DNA of 64,000 nt from Balanoglossus misakiensis (GCA_040954595.2 CM082586.2:10850001-10914000); one strand, 5' to 3'; positions 33,451 to 47,160 are shown, numbered from the stretch's first letter. Translations and numbers: made by a program. The notes: a model not told the origin generated them from the sequence alone.

Positions 33451-34129
33451 CATCATATTGATAAAGAAAACGACAAGAAGAAATCATTTAAAAATTAACG
33501 CTGCCAGCACCATTGGTTGGGCCCAAACGGTTCCCATGGTTACCAGGGTATGCCAAGGCTGTATTCTGCTGTGAATACCAAGATATATGAAAGCTGGTCA
33601 AAGGTTACCCCAGGGTCATTGAAAATCGCAAAAAATAGCGTCAAGGACACTGTGGTCTCATTTAGTGATTACACTAGAAAAAGTCTACACAGGAGTACAG
33701 ACAGACAGACACACACATAGAGAGGCAATAAAATATGATGCCCCCCCCAGCCCCGAAAACATCTTGATCTTATGTATGCTGGCCTGGTACAATAGACAAA
33801 CCAGCCAATTAATGAAAATTTTGTACAAATACAGAGCTCAAAGTTGCATTTTAGTGAGCCCAAAAGCAAATTAACTCAATGTTACGACAAATTTTACTTT
33901 TGCCACTCAAAGTTTGCATCGGTGGGGTGGGATGGCAAGTACTCTTCCCTGATACAATAGACAAACCAGCCAATAAATGAAATGAGGTGAAGAATGAAGG
34001 TGAAGAATGAATAACTTTATTTGATTCCATTATCTAAACAAACACATCCAATTAACTTCCTACTCAAATTTCAAAGTAATCAGTCATAGGTTTTGTAAAT
34101 CATCATGAGAAATCACCCTGAAACCAAAT
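33451..34129. other. No gene seen; mixed repeat-like sequence
   Basis: Stretches resemble the GGTCCC dispersed family (CCCAAACGGTTCCCATGGTT, CAGACAGACACACACA). ATAGACAAACCAGCCAAT occurs twice (33791, 33957). No exon was identified. Confidence 0.5.
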
Positions 34130-34438
34130 CAAATCAAAAATCATATAAGCCTAGTCGGGCTCTGCGCTCCAGCTCAAGGAACCAGTTGTGTGTACCAAAG
34201 TACAGACTCAAAACATATGGTGGATGTGCCTTTTCCCTTGTCGCGCCACAACTTTGGAATCTCTGCCATCTGACATTCAACAGGCTTCTAGTCTCAACAT
34301 TTTCAAACAAAAACTCAAGACATTTCTATTTGTCAAAGCCTACGAACACTGATGTTATACTTTCAGCGCCTTTGGAAATAACATTGTTATTGATTCTGGC
34401 GCTTTATAAATGTTTGTTTTGATTTGATTTGATTTGAT
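34130..34438 (+). mobile_element. 5'-truncated LINE, 3' end of the reverse transcriptase ORF (CR1/L2-like)
   Basis: The translation YKPSRALRSSSRNQL, VPKYRLKTYGGCAFS and APQLWN is the conserved C-terminal block found after the reverse transcriptase in CR1/L2/Jockey-type LINEs. A 1-nt loss near 34260 shifts the frame; the sequel SLPSDIQQASSLNIFKQKL continues in the next frame to a stop after KAYEH. The 3' end is a short (TGATT)n tail at 34417-34438, as such elements often have. It is a dead, truncated copy. Confidence 0.8.
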
Positions 34439-34439
34439 C

Positions 34440-34840
34440 CCCCAAAAATATACTATTCAATTCATCAAGTTGATTTGAAAAACATACATGCAAATCTTAC
34501 TTGAGCTACCCCTAACATGACTAACACATTTTAAAGCAATGGAACAAGCGGTTTTAGAGAAAAAAAATTAATTAAACAAGGCTGAAATTGCTCCAAAATT
34601 ATCAATATGCAAATTTTGCAACATTTCAACAAAAGTATTGTAACTCATATCACCTACATGAAGCTTCATACTAAATTTTTTTTACCACAAATGAGGAAAA
34701 AGGCAAAAAATGCATAAAATAGAACATTCAAACTATTAGTTAAAAAAATACAGGATTGTATGTGGTTGACATAAGGTACTTGCATACCAATTGTCAAATC
34801 AATCTGTAAATTATCATGAGAACAAACCCTGAAACCTTCA
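34440..34840 (+). repeat. Dispersed repeat unit, paired with 35530-35960
   Basis: CCCAAAAATATACTATTCAA, TTCATCAAGTTGATTTG and ACATACATGCAAATCTTACT occur here and again 1.09 kb downstream with few changes. It belongs to the same family as the GGTCCC-ended repeats (GAAGCTTCATACTAAATTT, CATAAGGTACTTGCATACC). Confidence 0.8.
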
Positions 34841-35529
34841 AATCAAATTTCAAAGCAGTGGGGGTAAAGGGGGCACAGTACGATATTTTACCCACAACTC
34901 TCCATGATTTGTATCATCGAGATTGTCCATTTAATTACTTTCTGTTTTAGATACTAACAATGATATGAAGTACATATAACTGTATTAAGATTTATCTAGA
35001 AAAAGTATGTTGAGGAATTAGAGTGAAAATTTCAAAATCAAGATTTAAAAGCCATAGAAATCAAAGTATTCATTCATGTACGTCAAATGTCACACTTAGG
35101 AGGAAAGAAGCAATGACTAACTGAGGTGGCCAGTCTCTGTTGAAAGTCAACATGTAAATTTCCATTGTTCTGTCTATAGAAAAAAATCAATATTGTTTTG
35201 TTTGATTAAACAAGTGTTTCAAGTGTCCCTGTTTTACTTCAAACTTTTTTGTATCGGCTGGCTATGCAATTGCTTATTTTATAAAATTTGTATCTCCTCT
35301 TTCAATAATGCATGATTTTGTTTATCATTTGAAATGGTAATTGACAATAAGATTCGCCTTTAAAGCATGCTCTCAAAATTTGTATTAGTGGTCTACAATT
35401 TTCTCTACACATGTGAACTTTGCCTGGTTTGACCGAGTAATCTCTGGTTGTACAAACCAGAGTGATTCATGGGATATTTCACATACTGTGGGGGGTTCTG
35501 AGAAGAGTTTTGACCAAAAATGGCAAAAA
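34841..35529. other. No gene or named element seen
   Basis: Ordinary AT-rich sequence between two copies of a dispersed repeat. No splice-bounded open frame or terminal repeats were recognised. Confidence 0.4.
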
Positions 35530-35960
35530 TCATCCCAAAAATATACTATTCAATTCATCAAGTTGATTTGAAAAACATACATGCAAATCTTACTTGGGCT
35601 ACCCCTAATATGACTAACAAATTTCAAAGCAATGTAACAACCGGTTTAAAAAAAAAATTCAAAAACGGCCGAAATTGCTCCAAAATTATGAATATGCAAA
35701 TTTTGCAACATTTTAACAAAAGTATGCTAACTCATATCACCTATATGAAGCTTCATACTAAATTTCAAAGAAGTCGTCTCATCAATTTTAGAAAAGTAGA
35801 TGTTTTACCAAAAATGAGGAAAAAGGCAAAAAATGCATAAAAATAGAACATTCAAACTATTCAAAATACAGGACTGTATGTGGTTGACATAAGGTACTTG
35901 CATACCAATTGTCAAATCAATCTGACCAGTGGTTTTGACCAATTTCAAATTTTCCCAGCT
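35530..35960 (+). repeat. Second copy of the 34440-34840 repeat unit
   Basis: It matches the upstream copy through ATATACTATTCAATTCATCA, GGGCTACCCCTAA, CACCTA(T/C)ATGAAGCTTCATA and CATAAGGTACTTGCATACCA. It continues with the family phrase CCCAGCTAATTTGCAT. Confidence 0.8.
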
Positions 35961-36266
35961 AATTTGCATTTATTTAACAATTTCAACTGAATATGGCTGC
36001 CAGGTCAAATGACTGATTTGAATTTCAAGGTGCACACTCATTGGCAAGGACAACTGTGACAAATTCAAGAAGCATAGGTGTGGCAGGTTTTCAGAGCAAG
36101 GTGTAAAAAATATCCAGGGAATGGGGCCCAAGCTCCTAAAAACCCAGCACAATACCAATAGGGACTCATATTACTAACAAAGTGTAAGCCTGTAATAAGT
36201 CAAAAGCTGCACATCTTTTTACCACCTCGTGCCAGTACTAAGCAATAAGACTTTTTATAGAGTTGT

Positions 36267-37007
36267 TTAAGGTGGCACTGCATGAAACCGTCGAGACTTT
36301 TTCAGAGGCCTATTTCTCATCAAAGACAAAGTTTAAACCCCCATAAACCATATATATTCTGGAAGCTGAGATTTTGAACTTTTGTTTGAGTTGCAAATAT
36401 TATTGATCCCCGGAAATGGTGGCGATTTTGGGCGAAAAAACCCATTTTTTGATATTATGTCATGAAATTTAAAATAGGTAAAAAAGTTGACCATGCATCA
36501 TGCATCTTAATATGTCATTCGAAACTAAAGTACACGTGCAAAAAAACGCTAATTTTGTTTTGCGTTATCTGCTTCCATTGAGGAGTAACAGCGTTTGAAA
36601 GTTAGATTTTCTGAAAATTTGATCAAATTCACGGTGAGTTGTATTGAATCAGAGTTTATTCCCGCCAGGGACACTTTATCGACATACAAAACTAGCGTTT
36701 TGTTGGATGGGTCATACACAATTCCCTGTCAAAATTTGAGCAAATTCGGCCAATGCAGGGCGAAGCTATTTTAGTCCGAAGTTGTCAAAAGCAGCGAAAA
36801 TGCAAACCGAGAAAAACGGCCATTTGCATTGTTGACACCTATTTGTTAAGCTGTGAACTCATTCAGAAAAGTGCTATTTGGGGGTGATTGTGCACCATTT
36901 CCGCCAAGACGTATTAGTCAGGATGTGGGTGAGTATTAGGCCTACCGATTTATGTAAAAAAGTAAAATTTGGCAAAAATCACAACTTTTCATGCAATGCC
37001 ACCTTAA
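36267..37007. mobile_element. TTAA-flanked element, GGTGGCA(C/T)TGCATGAAA ends
   Basis: The left end TTAAGGTGGCACTGCATGAA and the right end TTCATGCAATGCCACCTTAA are inverted with one mismatch and bounded by TTAA. The 730 bp between them has no long frame. It is a non-autonomous element by all signs. Confidence 0.8.
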
Positions 37008-38960
37008 TTGTCTCTGCTGATGCCAGAGATTGAAAAAGAATCCTACAAGTTAGGATTTTCAGAAACAATGATAGCTATTTCTATTACTGTTTGTAAACAA
37101 AAATGTGATGTTCACCGCCTTGTTTTCAGAAAAGTATTTACATAAATGTTTTTCCATAGAGTTAACACAGACATTGGCAGCCATCTTGAATTTCAAAAAC
37201 TGCAACAATATCTCCAATGCAACAAATCTGCAAATTGTACTATTTGACACCTGACTTAGGTCAAGGGGTTTCAGAGATGATGACTACTCTTCAGACTCAG
37301 ACAAAATAATAATGCAATATTCAGCGGAATTTCAAAAGCATTGACTAAGATCACCAAGGGACAATTCATACCAAAGATCAAAACAATTAGACGTACCTAT
37401 TTTAAAGATCATTATGAAAACTTTACAGATTCGGTTATAATGTAAATAAAAGTAGATCACCCCTGTGGCAATCAGACATGCATATTCTGACAAGATTTTT
37501 TGTTTGTACAAAAAGGCAACTGTCTCCAAAATACAAAATTACAGATTATGTCACATACCTCAGGGAGATCAATACTAAATTTCAGAGAAAATTTCCCCCC
37601 AAATATGCAAATTTCACCATATTTTGAAGAAACAACTTGTGTCATACCTAGAAACCTGCATAGTCAAAGTAATCTACGAGCTTAGCTTTTTTCTTCCAAA
37701 AACAGCAAAAAACTTGTTCCAAACTACAAATATGCAGAATTCAACACAATTTGAACACACATTACTTCGCCACCCCAAGAAACCTGCACACCAATTTTAA
37801 AAGCACTTGCGCCAGTGATTTCAGAAAAGAAAAATGTTGACAGACATAGGATGACTGAACATCTATCTACCTGTCAGATAACTTTTGCAGTGCTGAGAGC
37901 AGAGCTAGAGATTGGTGTTGTCTTTTTACATTTTAAATCATCACACTTTGCTACTCAAAGCTACTATTCTGCTATGCTTGAGAAATGACTTGGGACCATT
38001 TTTGGCAAACAATAGTCACTAATCTTCCTCAGTTTATAGTACAATGTACCTACACTGTTTTAGTAATGTACTGAAAATGTTCAGACTATTTCTTGTGTCT
38101 GCATATGTCTTTAGTACAGAAGAATAATCTATCCGGTTGTCATTTCTCTGTTTATTCAGAAATAAACTAGTCTGGGTTGCAACAGTAAAAATTTTAAAAT
38201 ATTCATACCCTTTCTGAAGGATGTTCAAAACCAATACCTATGTGAAGCATTATATCAAATTTGCTGGGTAACTGTGGATTTATAACTTTTGCTAATTACA
38301 GTGCTAACTCACACTGGATGATTCGACGGTAATTTTAGATTCATATGAAGATTTTTTACCAATAATGTTGAAAAATACAAACAAATGCATCAAAAATAGA
38401 AAATCAAAATTAGCTCAAAACATACAGGACTGTATGAGGTAGGCATAAGGTACTTGCATACCAATTTCCAAATCAATCTGACCAGCAGTTGTTGAATTTT
38501 GCGAGTTTTGACCAATTTCACATTTTCCAGCTAATTTGCATATATTTGGTAATGACATTTTCATGTTAACAAACTCCAATCTACAGCCCAGCCTGCATCT
38601 GCACACCAAATATCGAGGTGATATGCACAACGGTTTTCAAGTTTTAGATGTGGACGGACATACAGACATACATCCATACAAACAGACAGACATACTGTAA
38701 AACACTTTATTTTCGCGAGCAATTAATTTTCGCCAAATACGCGAGAGCCAAAATAACGTGAAAATAAAAAGTCGCGTAAATTGTTTTTGAAGATAACGAT
38801 GCAGTGAATGAAATAAGAGAACGCGAAAATTAATACTCGCGAAACAGTGGCCTCTCTCGATATCGCGAAAAATTTAACTCGCGAAAATACAGTACATCCA
38901 TACATAAATACAGACACAACTGATTCCATAAGGCCCATGGTACATACCATATGGGACCTA
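37008..38960 (+). repeat. Cluster of the GGTCCC-ended dispersed repeat
   Basis: Repeated phrases (AAATATGCAAATTTCA, CATACCTAGAAACCTGCA, CATACCAATTTCCAAATCAATC, CTAATTTGCATATATTTGG, CAAACTCCAATCTACAGCCC) lead to a GACATACAGACATACATCCA tract and a GGCCCATGGTACATACCATATGGGACC end. A TACTGTAAAA MITE is nested at 38693-38894. No gene seen. Confidence 0.7.
38693..38894. mobile_element. TACTGTAAAA palindromic MITE, copy 5, nested in another repeat
   Basis: It runs from TACTGTAAAACACTTTATTT to CGCGAAAATACAGTA. It sits inside the microsatellite of the dispersed repeat. Removing it and one TA joins ...ACAGACA and TACATCC..., restoring the host motif GACATACATCC seen in sister copies. This shows a TA target duplication. 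Confidence 0.9.
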
Positions 38961-39197
38961 AAAACTGCAGAAGCTACACAAAACATTAATACTGAAAACA
39001 TGGCAAACAGTTGTTGCTAACGGGGTTTTAAATCTCCCTTATAGATATTTTTGAACTCCCAATTTATGATTATTGACTGTTTGATTGATTAGTTGTTGCA
39101 CAAATGATAGTATTATCAAAGTAAATAATATCTGTGAGAAATTTCTTTTCATATTTATTTGAATATGGATAGGGTAAGATGGGGGTTAAACAAAACT

Positions 39198-42100
39198 ACA
39201 TTTGTTCAAAAGTGGCAAAAACACAAATATGCAAAAATCACTATAATTGTACACCATCTTACTTAAATCACTACAAGGAACATTCCTGTCAAAGTTCAAA
39301 GCAATCTGACAAGCGCTTTCAGACACAGCGAATTTGATAACCATCTACAAATATATTTTTATTTTTTAAACAATTCTTTTACAACACCTTACTTGGGTTA
39401 CCCCCCTAGGAATCTGCATTCTGAGCAAAAATTACAAAATTGCTCAAAATTATAAATATACCAATTTCACAACAATTTGCAATTTGGACAAAAACTATGG
39501 CTTTCAGAAAGGAAGATTTTTCTTTACCAATAATGCAGTAAAAGACAAAACAATAAAAATAGAAAATTCATAATATTAGCTCAAAACAAAACATACAGGA
39601 CTGTATGGCATTTATTGACATTTATAAGAATATGGACAGGGTATGATAGGGGGGGGGGGGAATTATAAATTCCAAGGGGGTCATCAATTTTTTGTCATAG
39701 CTTTTTGGGGCCATAGAAAAAATAACCTAAAAAGTAGGAAATCCTACGTCCCCCTAAGCTTTCATTCTGGCCAACAACTTTTTATGAAGGCTTCTGCAGT
39801 TGTTAAAAACAGATTGCCTGCTATGTTAGACTATCAATCTATAGAGGGGATGAAAAATGTCCTTTTGTCAAGTGTCTGGATTTTGATAACTTCAACAGGT
39901 AAAAATATATTTGTAGATGTTTATCAAATTCGCTATGTCTGAAACAGTATGCTTGCAAATGTATTAATATAGTCAGATAATATGAATAGTGAAGATAGCA
40001 AAACAAACAGGTTTATGCTTATAGCCATAACTTCTATTAGTGATGTACATGTTGTACTTAGCAAATAATTGTTATGATCAACTTGGTTTTTATTGCACAA
40101 GATCTTTTTATTGCATCCATGTTTCGTTTCATTCTGGATAATAGTCTGTCTAAATAAGTTAACAGGCTTGATGAGGGTTATTTTAAACAGCGTTCTCAAA
40201 AAACCTGCAATGTCATGCCCTATATTTATAAAGTGGAGGAGAGGTTGTATTCCTAGCAGGATGTTGAAATCATTGGAGGACAAACCCTGCCAGTACCAAA
40301 AGTTGCTGGGTGTTATAAATGTTTGAGTAACCCCCCCCCCCCCTTCCCCAATAACACAATATATACTAAAACATTTTTACAACATCTTACTCAGTTTACC
40401 CTTAGGAATATGCCTACCAAATCAATCTGGCATGCAGTTTTAAAGAAAAAAAAAATGACCAAAAGTGGCAAAAATTGCTCAAAATTAAAATATGCAAATT
40501 TTTCAACAATTTGAACAAAACTTTGGTTACTCAGACAACCATTAGAAGCTTCATACTAAAATTCAAAGAATGAGGCCTATAACTTTAAGAAATGATGATT
40601 TCTTTACCAATAATGTGGAATAATACAAAAAATGCATAAAAGATTTTTGGCATAAAAAATTAAAAATCGATAATATTAGCTCAAAACATACAGGACTGTT
40701 TGAGGTAGACATAAGGTACATGCATACTGATTTTCAAATGAATGTGACCAGTGGTTGTTGAGTTTGAGTTTTGACCAATTTCACATTTTCCTAGCTAATT
40801 TGCATATTTTTGGCAATGACAGCTTCATTTGAACAAACTCCAATCTTCAGCCTGGCCTGCATCTACACACCAAATATCGAGGTCATATGCCCAGCGGTTT
40901 TCAAGTTTGTGATGTGGACGGACATACAGACATACATACATACATCCACCGATATCATAAGGTCCCATGGTAAAGCAAATGGGACCTTACAAAACTATGA
41001 TAACTCAGATCACCTATGAAGCTTCATACTAAATTTCAAATAAGTCAGCTGATCAATTCCAGAAAAGCAGATTTTCTACCGATAATGTGGAAAGAGACAA
41101 AAAATACATAAAAAATCGAAAATTCACATTAGCTCACGACATATAGAACTGTGTGAGGTTAACATAACTTACAGGAATACCAATTTTCAATTTTGAAAGC
41201 AATTTGCTCAGTAGTTGTCGAGTTCCCGAGTTTGGACGAATTTGACACTTTCCCAGCTAATTTGCATATTTTGGCAATGACAACTTCATTTTGACAACTC
41301 CCACTTAATGCCCTGCCTGCATCTCCACACTAAATATCAAGGTCACATGCCAGTGGTTTCCAAGTGTTTGATATTGATAGACATACAGACAAACATCCAT
41401 ACAGACATCCATATATACAGGTGCAACTGATCCCATAAGGTCCCATGGTATAAATACATATACCTGCACCAAATGGGACCTAATAATTCTGATAAAATGC
41501 CTACATAGTAAGTTTAAAAACCAATTGTACCTTCAACGTCCTTGGACAACAATGGCTAATATTACTTGCCAAGGGCGACTAGAATTTTGGGGGCCTGATG
41601 CAATTCTGATACATGTACTTCATGATTTAGAGATATTGTGAAAATCCTGTCAACCGAATTACAGGGAAATCAGATTTTCCATGTAAAATCATATCACCCA
41701 AAAATGTCAAGTGTCGAAAATAATTTTGAAACAAAAGTCTACTCAAAATCATACCAAAATTTAAATTTTAAAGCAGTACGTTAGGCAAGCAATTTGAGAA
41801 TGAAGAAACTTACAAAAAAATTATAAATTGAAAATAACTTACAAATGCCGTACACAAACTTACAATCACTACCATATTACTGTACAAGTTAAAAGGACAT
41901 TGTACCAGCAGAGACATTGCGATCGAGCAATCCCCAAGATATACATGACATGGTCTAATTACAAATATTGAATATGTAAAATAGGTACACAACACTTCCA
42001 TTCTTTCAGTACAGTCAGCTGCTTGTTAACAATAGGCATGTAGCTATTTCATCAAATTTACAGCCCAAGTCATGCCTATACAATTCTCCCTTAAGCTACC

Positions 42101-44767
42101 CTAAGTGAGTGATGAAAATCTCATATGGTCGACAATTGATGGCCGATTTTTGCCATGTTAAAGAAATGGGAGTTCATAAGGCTGCATTCACAAACACCTC
42201 TGGCGAGGGGGGGGCAGGAGAATTGAGCGGGGGGGGATTTGAAAAAATTGAAGGTATGTAAGGGGGGATTTGAAATAATTTAGGGACTGAAAGGGGGGAC
42301 TTGAAAACTTTGACGACTAAATATTTATTTTGAGTCCACAAAAATGCAGTTTCGCGCCCTTTATTTTACACCCCCTCCCACACCCACCCCCCTCCATTCA
42401 TCAACACCTTTCAATCATTAACTGGTTTATCTAGTGTCCCATGTCAGGGGACTTGCCCCCACCCCATGATAACTTTGAGCGGCGACGGTTAAATTTATCC
42501 TCCCCAACATACTGGTAGTTGAGTTAATTTGCTTTTGCCGGGTTCATAAAAATGCAGCTTTGAGCTCTGTATTTTATAAAATTTTCTTACGTGGGAGGGG
42601 GACACCCCTTCCCACACCCACCCCCTTCAATTCCCGGTTTACAATGTCTCCCAACACAGAATACAAATACTTAAAAAATAAAAACCATGTTCAGTTTTAA
42701 TACCCACTGATGAGGGGAAACATCAGTTTCAAAGTCTTTTCATGGGAGCGCTGTTTTTCTTTTTTACAAGATAGATAAGTGATGTGTTTTGCTCTGTGAA
42801 AGAAAATGGGGGGGGGGGGGATTTTAAAATTTTGGCAGTTCAGAAGGGGGTGGGGGATTTGAAAATATTTCGGGTTGTGTACAGGGGGGGGGCATGTGAA
42901 AATTAGCAGTAAAAAAATTGAATTCTCCCCCCCCCCCATCCAGAGGTGTTTGTGAATGGAGCCTAAGCTAAAGCTAAAGTGATAATGGGTCATAACAGAC
43001 AAAATAACAAAATGTGAAAAACATTTAATGAGTTTAATATGCTAACTACGGAGACAGACATGTTTGACCAAAGCATGAAATACACAAAATGTATCATTTC
43101 TTCCACCTCTTACTACAGTGGGTTGTAGACTTTTCGCCCAGAATGCAATGTGATTTGACCCCCTAGCGCAAAGTGAAAACCTATTTAAGGCAGCCAGAAT
43201 TTTCTGCATAGTATGACGGAAACATTTGTAAAGTCATGGCTAGCGTGGGCTGGTAAGTTTATATGGGGCTCTCCATGATAACCAGTTGTGGCTTACCACC
43301 ACCATAATTTTGAAAGGGCGACTTCACTATTTGATGGGAAAAGGTAGCCTTTACAAACAAGCTATGGAGCATGTATACAGCAAGTTGTGCTTACCGGAAA
43401 GCGGTCTTGGATCAGGCCTAGGTATTCTCTTCCTCCTCCGGCATACGTTGAAATGCTGTGTTTAAGACTGTGAATCAAATATTTGCTTATCAATTAGTAA
43501 CCAATCAACCTTGCTTTAGAATTATTTGGGCCATACTAATTAGTGAAAATATGCAAAACATGGTATAATATAGGGTCAGACTGTGCTGCGATAATGTACG
43601 TGGAATACGAATCAGAGAAATCTGTAACAGCGATCTTGAAACTCCATTTACATCAGTACTGCAGTAAAGTGGTCCACATGGGTATACCACAAACATGGCA
43701 GTTAGGTGACAAGTGAAACTGACATCATATCTGTAAACGACAGGTGTACACACACTTTGACATCTACGTAACACTGTACAATGATTTCTTAATGTTTGTT
43801 GTGAAAATGAAACTTACATTTGATCCACCTCACTTTTCATACAACTGATTAGCGCAAGAATGTAAATTGTTGGCAATTATAAAACATTTATTTTACTATA
43901 GAAAAGTAAGCCTTTACATTTAAACTTTGAATATCAGTATACTAAAATGTTTCAAACGTGGCTGTCAGTATATCTCATGGCATGGTGGCAGAAGTACATG
44001 TTGTTACCAGGGAAGACACATTGAACATAGACAAGCGCACTAGTCGCTTGGTGATTTTTCATCTAGATTCTCAAAACTTTCTGTGCATTTGGTAGCTTTG
44101 AGCAAGTTTCTGGTACTGAGCTGAGTTTCGAATTTGGAACTGGGCTGCTTTGGCTTTGATTACCATGGGCCAATATGATCTTATGCACACATTTTTGAAA
44201 AAAACTCCAGCCTGTTTGTGTCGTGATCTATATTTTTCTTTGTGGCCTAAGGTATTGTTTTATTTCACTATAAACAACATTACTTTCCTTCATGTGTCTA
44301 TATATAATAATAGATCTCTTAGCCAGTTTGATGAAGCATAGTGTTGGACTAGCACACTTTCAGCCAAAATTACGGTATCTCCCCGTGTATTGGTATGGGA
44401 GTAATTTCTAGCTATATGGTTAAGGAAATGCATCCAAATTTAATTTATGCTTCACATGAAGATTTGAACTTGACCATTTAATTCATGTCATCACGATCAT
44501 ATCACAGGCAATCGAGGCTAGAATTCGAAGGAAAAAAGTATTGATAACTGGAAGGTGTAAATTAGTTCGTAGACATACATTGTTTCCTATTGTTTCGGTT
44601 GTGCCACGCCCGATAAAAGCAAATATACAGCAAGTCATGCTTACCATTGAGCGGTCTTAAACTCGCCCCAGACGAGGAAGAGAATCCCGAGTTGAAATGC
44701 AGACAATTTCAGGCAGCATCTGTGAATCAAATAGATATAGAAGTTAGTAACCAGTCATAGTAGCTCT
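39198..44767 (+). repeat. Segmental duplication, copy A
   Basis: The sequence is collinear with 47383-51252. Shared stretches include TTTGTTCAAAAGTGGCAAAA, GATCAATTCCAGAAAAG, ACTTGCCAA(G/A)GGCGACTAGA, TTGCGATCGAGCAATCCCCA, CTTCCTCCTCCGGCATACGT, CCACCACCATAATTTT and TGAGCGGTCTTAAACTCGCC. Indels break the alignment: about 0.7 kb only here at about 39640-40330, the 784 bp element at 42180, and about 0.6 kb only here near 43575-44190. No gene was recognised in either copy. Confidence 0.85.
42180..42963. mobile_element. 784 bp inverted-terminal-repeat element with TAA target duplication
   Basis: The ends GGCTGCATTCACAAACACCT and AGGTGTTTGTGAATGGAGCC are inverted over more than 30 bp, followed inward by G runs and C runs. 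TAA flanks it on both sides (42177-42179, 42964-42966). The duplicate segment has the uninterrupted site TTCATAAGCTAAA at 49471. Three-base TAA duplications are typical of PIF/Harbinger elements. The G/C-run-rich interior has no transposase. Confidence 0.9.
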
Positions 44768-45229
44768 AAGTTGGGTGTAAAAGTCTAAGTTGGGTGTACT
44801 AACTCTCCTTGTTAACAGTAACTTTCAAAGAAACTGAGCAATTGGTTAAAAAGATTTGCTATCCAAAAACAAAGAAATTTACAACAAACTACCTAAATAT
44901 TGACAACCAGAATTTAATCAAAGTTGCACATACATGTACATGTGTTATGAAATTGTTAACTAACTTCCAAAGCAATCAGGAACCAGATATTAACTGAATA
45001 TGCTCACGTGCAGTACTGTGATTGGTTGACAGAATAACAAGATTAGAAAAACCAGTTTTAAACCATTTTGGTTTATAGTGTATATGGTGTAAGGGTTGTG
45101 TGTTGCACCATTGTGAAATGTAAACATGTTTGTGGAATTGTTGCCTTGTCAATTTTTGTAAGGGGTTATGAGTCATGTACCCCATCCTGAACTGCATAAA
45201 AATAATAAGTCTATGGAATTCTAAAACTC

Positions 45230-46100
45230 TTTGATCAAAAATGGCAAGAAATATACCAAAAAGTATGAATATTTCACCAGATTTCAACAAATCTGATTTC
45301 TGTTCATGCCTAAGAACCTCTTTAACAAGTTTCAATAAGGAAGACATTTTGGCAAACAACAGGAAATTCAGACAAATCTGACTGATATCACATATATGAA
45401 TTCCCATTCAAAGTTTCCAACCAATTGGACTTGTGGTATTACCGAAGACTATTTGGCCAAACCCTGCAGAAATTCCCAAAAAATACAATTATGCAAATTT
45501 CATTACAATTTGATCATATCTGACTGAGATCACCCCTAGAAACCCAAATACAAAGTATCAAAACAATTGCACCTACATTTCACAGGATTGGATTTTTTGG
45601 CAAAAACAGGAAATATTGCCCAAAAATGCATTTTTGCAAATTTCACCACCGTTTGCACAAATGTGATTCAGGTAAGCCCTATGAACCTCCATACCAAGTT
45701 TCCAATCAATTGGACATGTAATTTCAGAGAAAATTTTTTTTTAACAAAACTGCAGAAAATTCCCCAAAAAATTCATAAAAAATAGGAAACGCCAGATACT
45801 GACTCCACCTGAACAAAATCATACTAGGTCTTCCCAAAGTACTTGCACACCAATGCACGCCAATTTTTAACTTAATCTGATCCGCTGTTATTAAGTTTTT
45901 CAATTTTGACTATTTGAACATTTTTCCAGTTAATACCAGTATGCATTTTTTCGCAATAACAATTTCTATGTACACACTAAATATCAGTAGTTTCAAGTTT
46001 TTGATGTTGATGGACATACACATACATACATCAATACATTAAGACGAAACTAATCCATTCACAAAATACATAATTCTGTATGAGGCACACATACAGACAT
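45230..46100 (+). repeat. Copy of the GGTCCC-family dispersed repeat
   Basis: The family's repeated sentences are visible (AAATATGCAAATTTCA-like blocks, CATACCAAGTTTCCAATCAATTGGAC, AAGTACTTGCACACCAATG). They are followed by a GATGGACATACACATACATAC tract. The terminal GGTCCC palindrome is lost or unrecognisable here. Confidence 0.6.
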
Positions 46101-47160
46101 ACATAGCCGACGGACACCAACTTATGCTATAAGCTGACATTTATATACATGTTAGCCAAAAACCAAAATCAACCTCAAAATAGACATTAAAATATATTGC
46201 ACCACCATGAGAAGACAAATTCATTTTTTGACAAATTTTCTGGGGCGTCATTGATATAGCATGGCATATTGTCAAAGTACGTAGGCTCTGTGATAAGATT
46301 CCATACACACAAAATGGTAACCTTGGAAGTCCAGCTGACGTAGTTATGCAATGGCGTCTCGTGTATTCCGTCGCCAAAAAATCATCGTAAACTAATTGAT
46401 AGTCGGGGTCACAATTCAAGACGACTTTCTCTAAATTCTTTATGAATGGATTAAATCGAAATCGAAATGTTGACGTATGACATACGGAATGAGATCTGAA
46501 CAGACATTCAATGTTATCATTCTCGCTCGATCACATATTGGGTAGGCCATCTAGCAATCACTATATAGTATTGGCGATAACAGACTGTCTATAAACACAC
46601 AAAACGGATTTTACTGTTGAGTGTGATCAACCGCCATGTTATTTTTCTCTGAACAATAGACAAATAGAAAGCCTGGTGACATTTTGAGATTGACTGCGTG
46701 AGGACCACAATATGCGTGAATCATTTACGGTTTGTCTTGATGAATGGGTCACGTCATAGTCATAACGCGGATTCGGCTGCACGCCAACTATCCGCCATAT
46801 TGTCTCCACTAACTTACTCGTAAGTAGTTTCAAACTTCATTTGAAAAGAGTATTCGTCTGACGGTCCTGTAGATTAACAATTTACGCTCTATGAAGCAAC
46901 TAAACAACGTTAGCTTCCTTGTGGATTCACGTAGGGAAGTTATTCGTAACGACGGGTACAGCGTCTGAGCATGGACAGAACCACGGCAATATCGCCAGGA
47001 ATGTCTCATTTCACAGCGCCCTCAAACAGTCGATCTCCTCAAACTATCGTTTCCACTGGTCATATATGCAGCATTAACGAAAGCTCTCATAGACAACCAT
47101 GTAATAGAAAAATTAAAACTTTAATAACTTCATTAATATCAAAGCCACACCCACCAAAAC
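46100..47160. other. Apparently single-copy sequence, no gene seen
   Basis: I find no internal repeats and no convincing exon. Short frames on both strands (up to 92 codons at 46141-46419 minus) have no recognisable motif. Confidence 0.4.

Noticed and set aside
34015-34100. AATAACTTTATTTGATTCC as a second LINE end
   Set aside because: It resembles an inverted 3' end of such LINEs, but there is no coding remnant beside it to support the call.
39643-39942. 99-codon frame at the poly-G insertion of copy A
   Set aside because: No motif, starts in a G run, absent from copy B of the duplication, no splice support.
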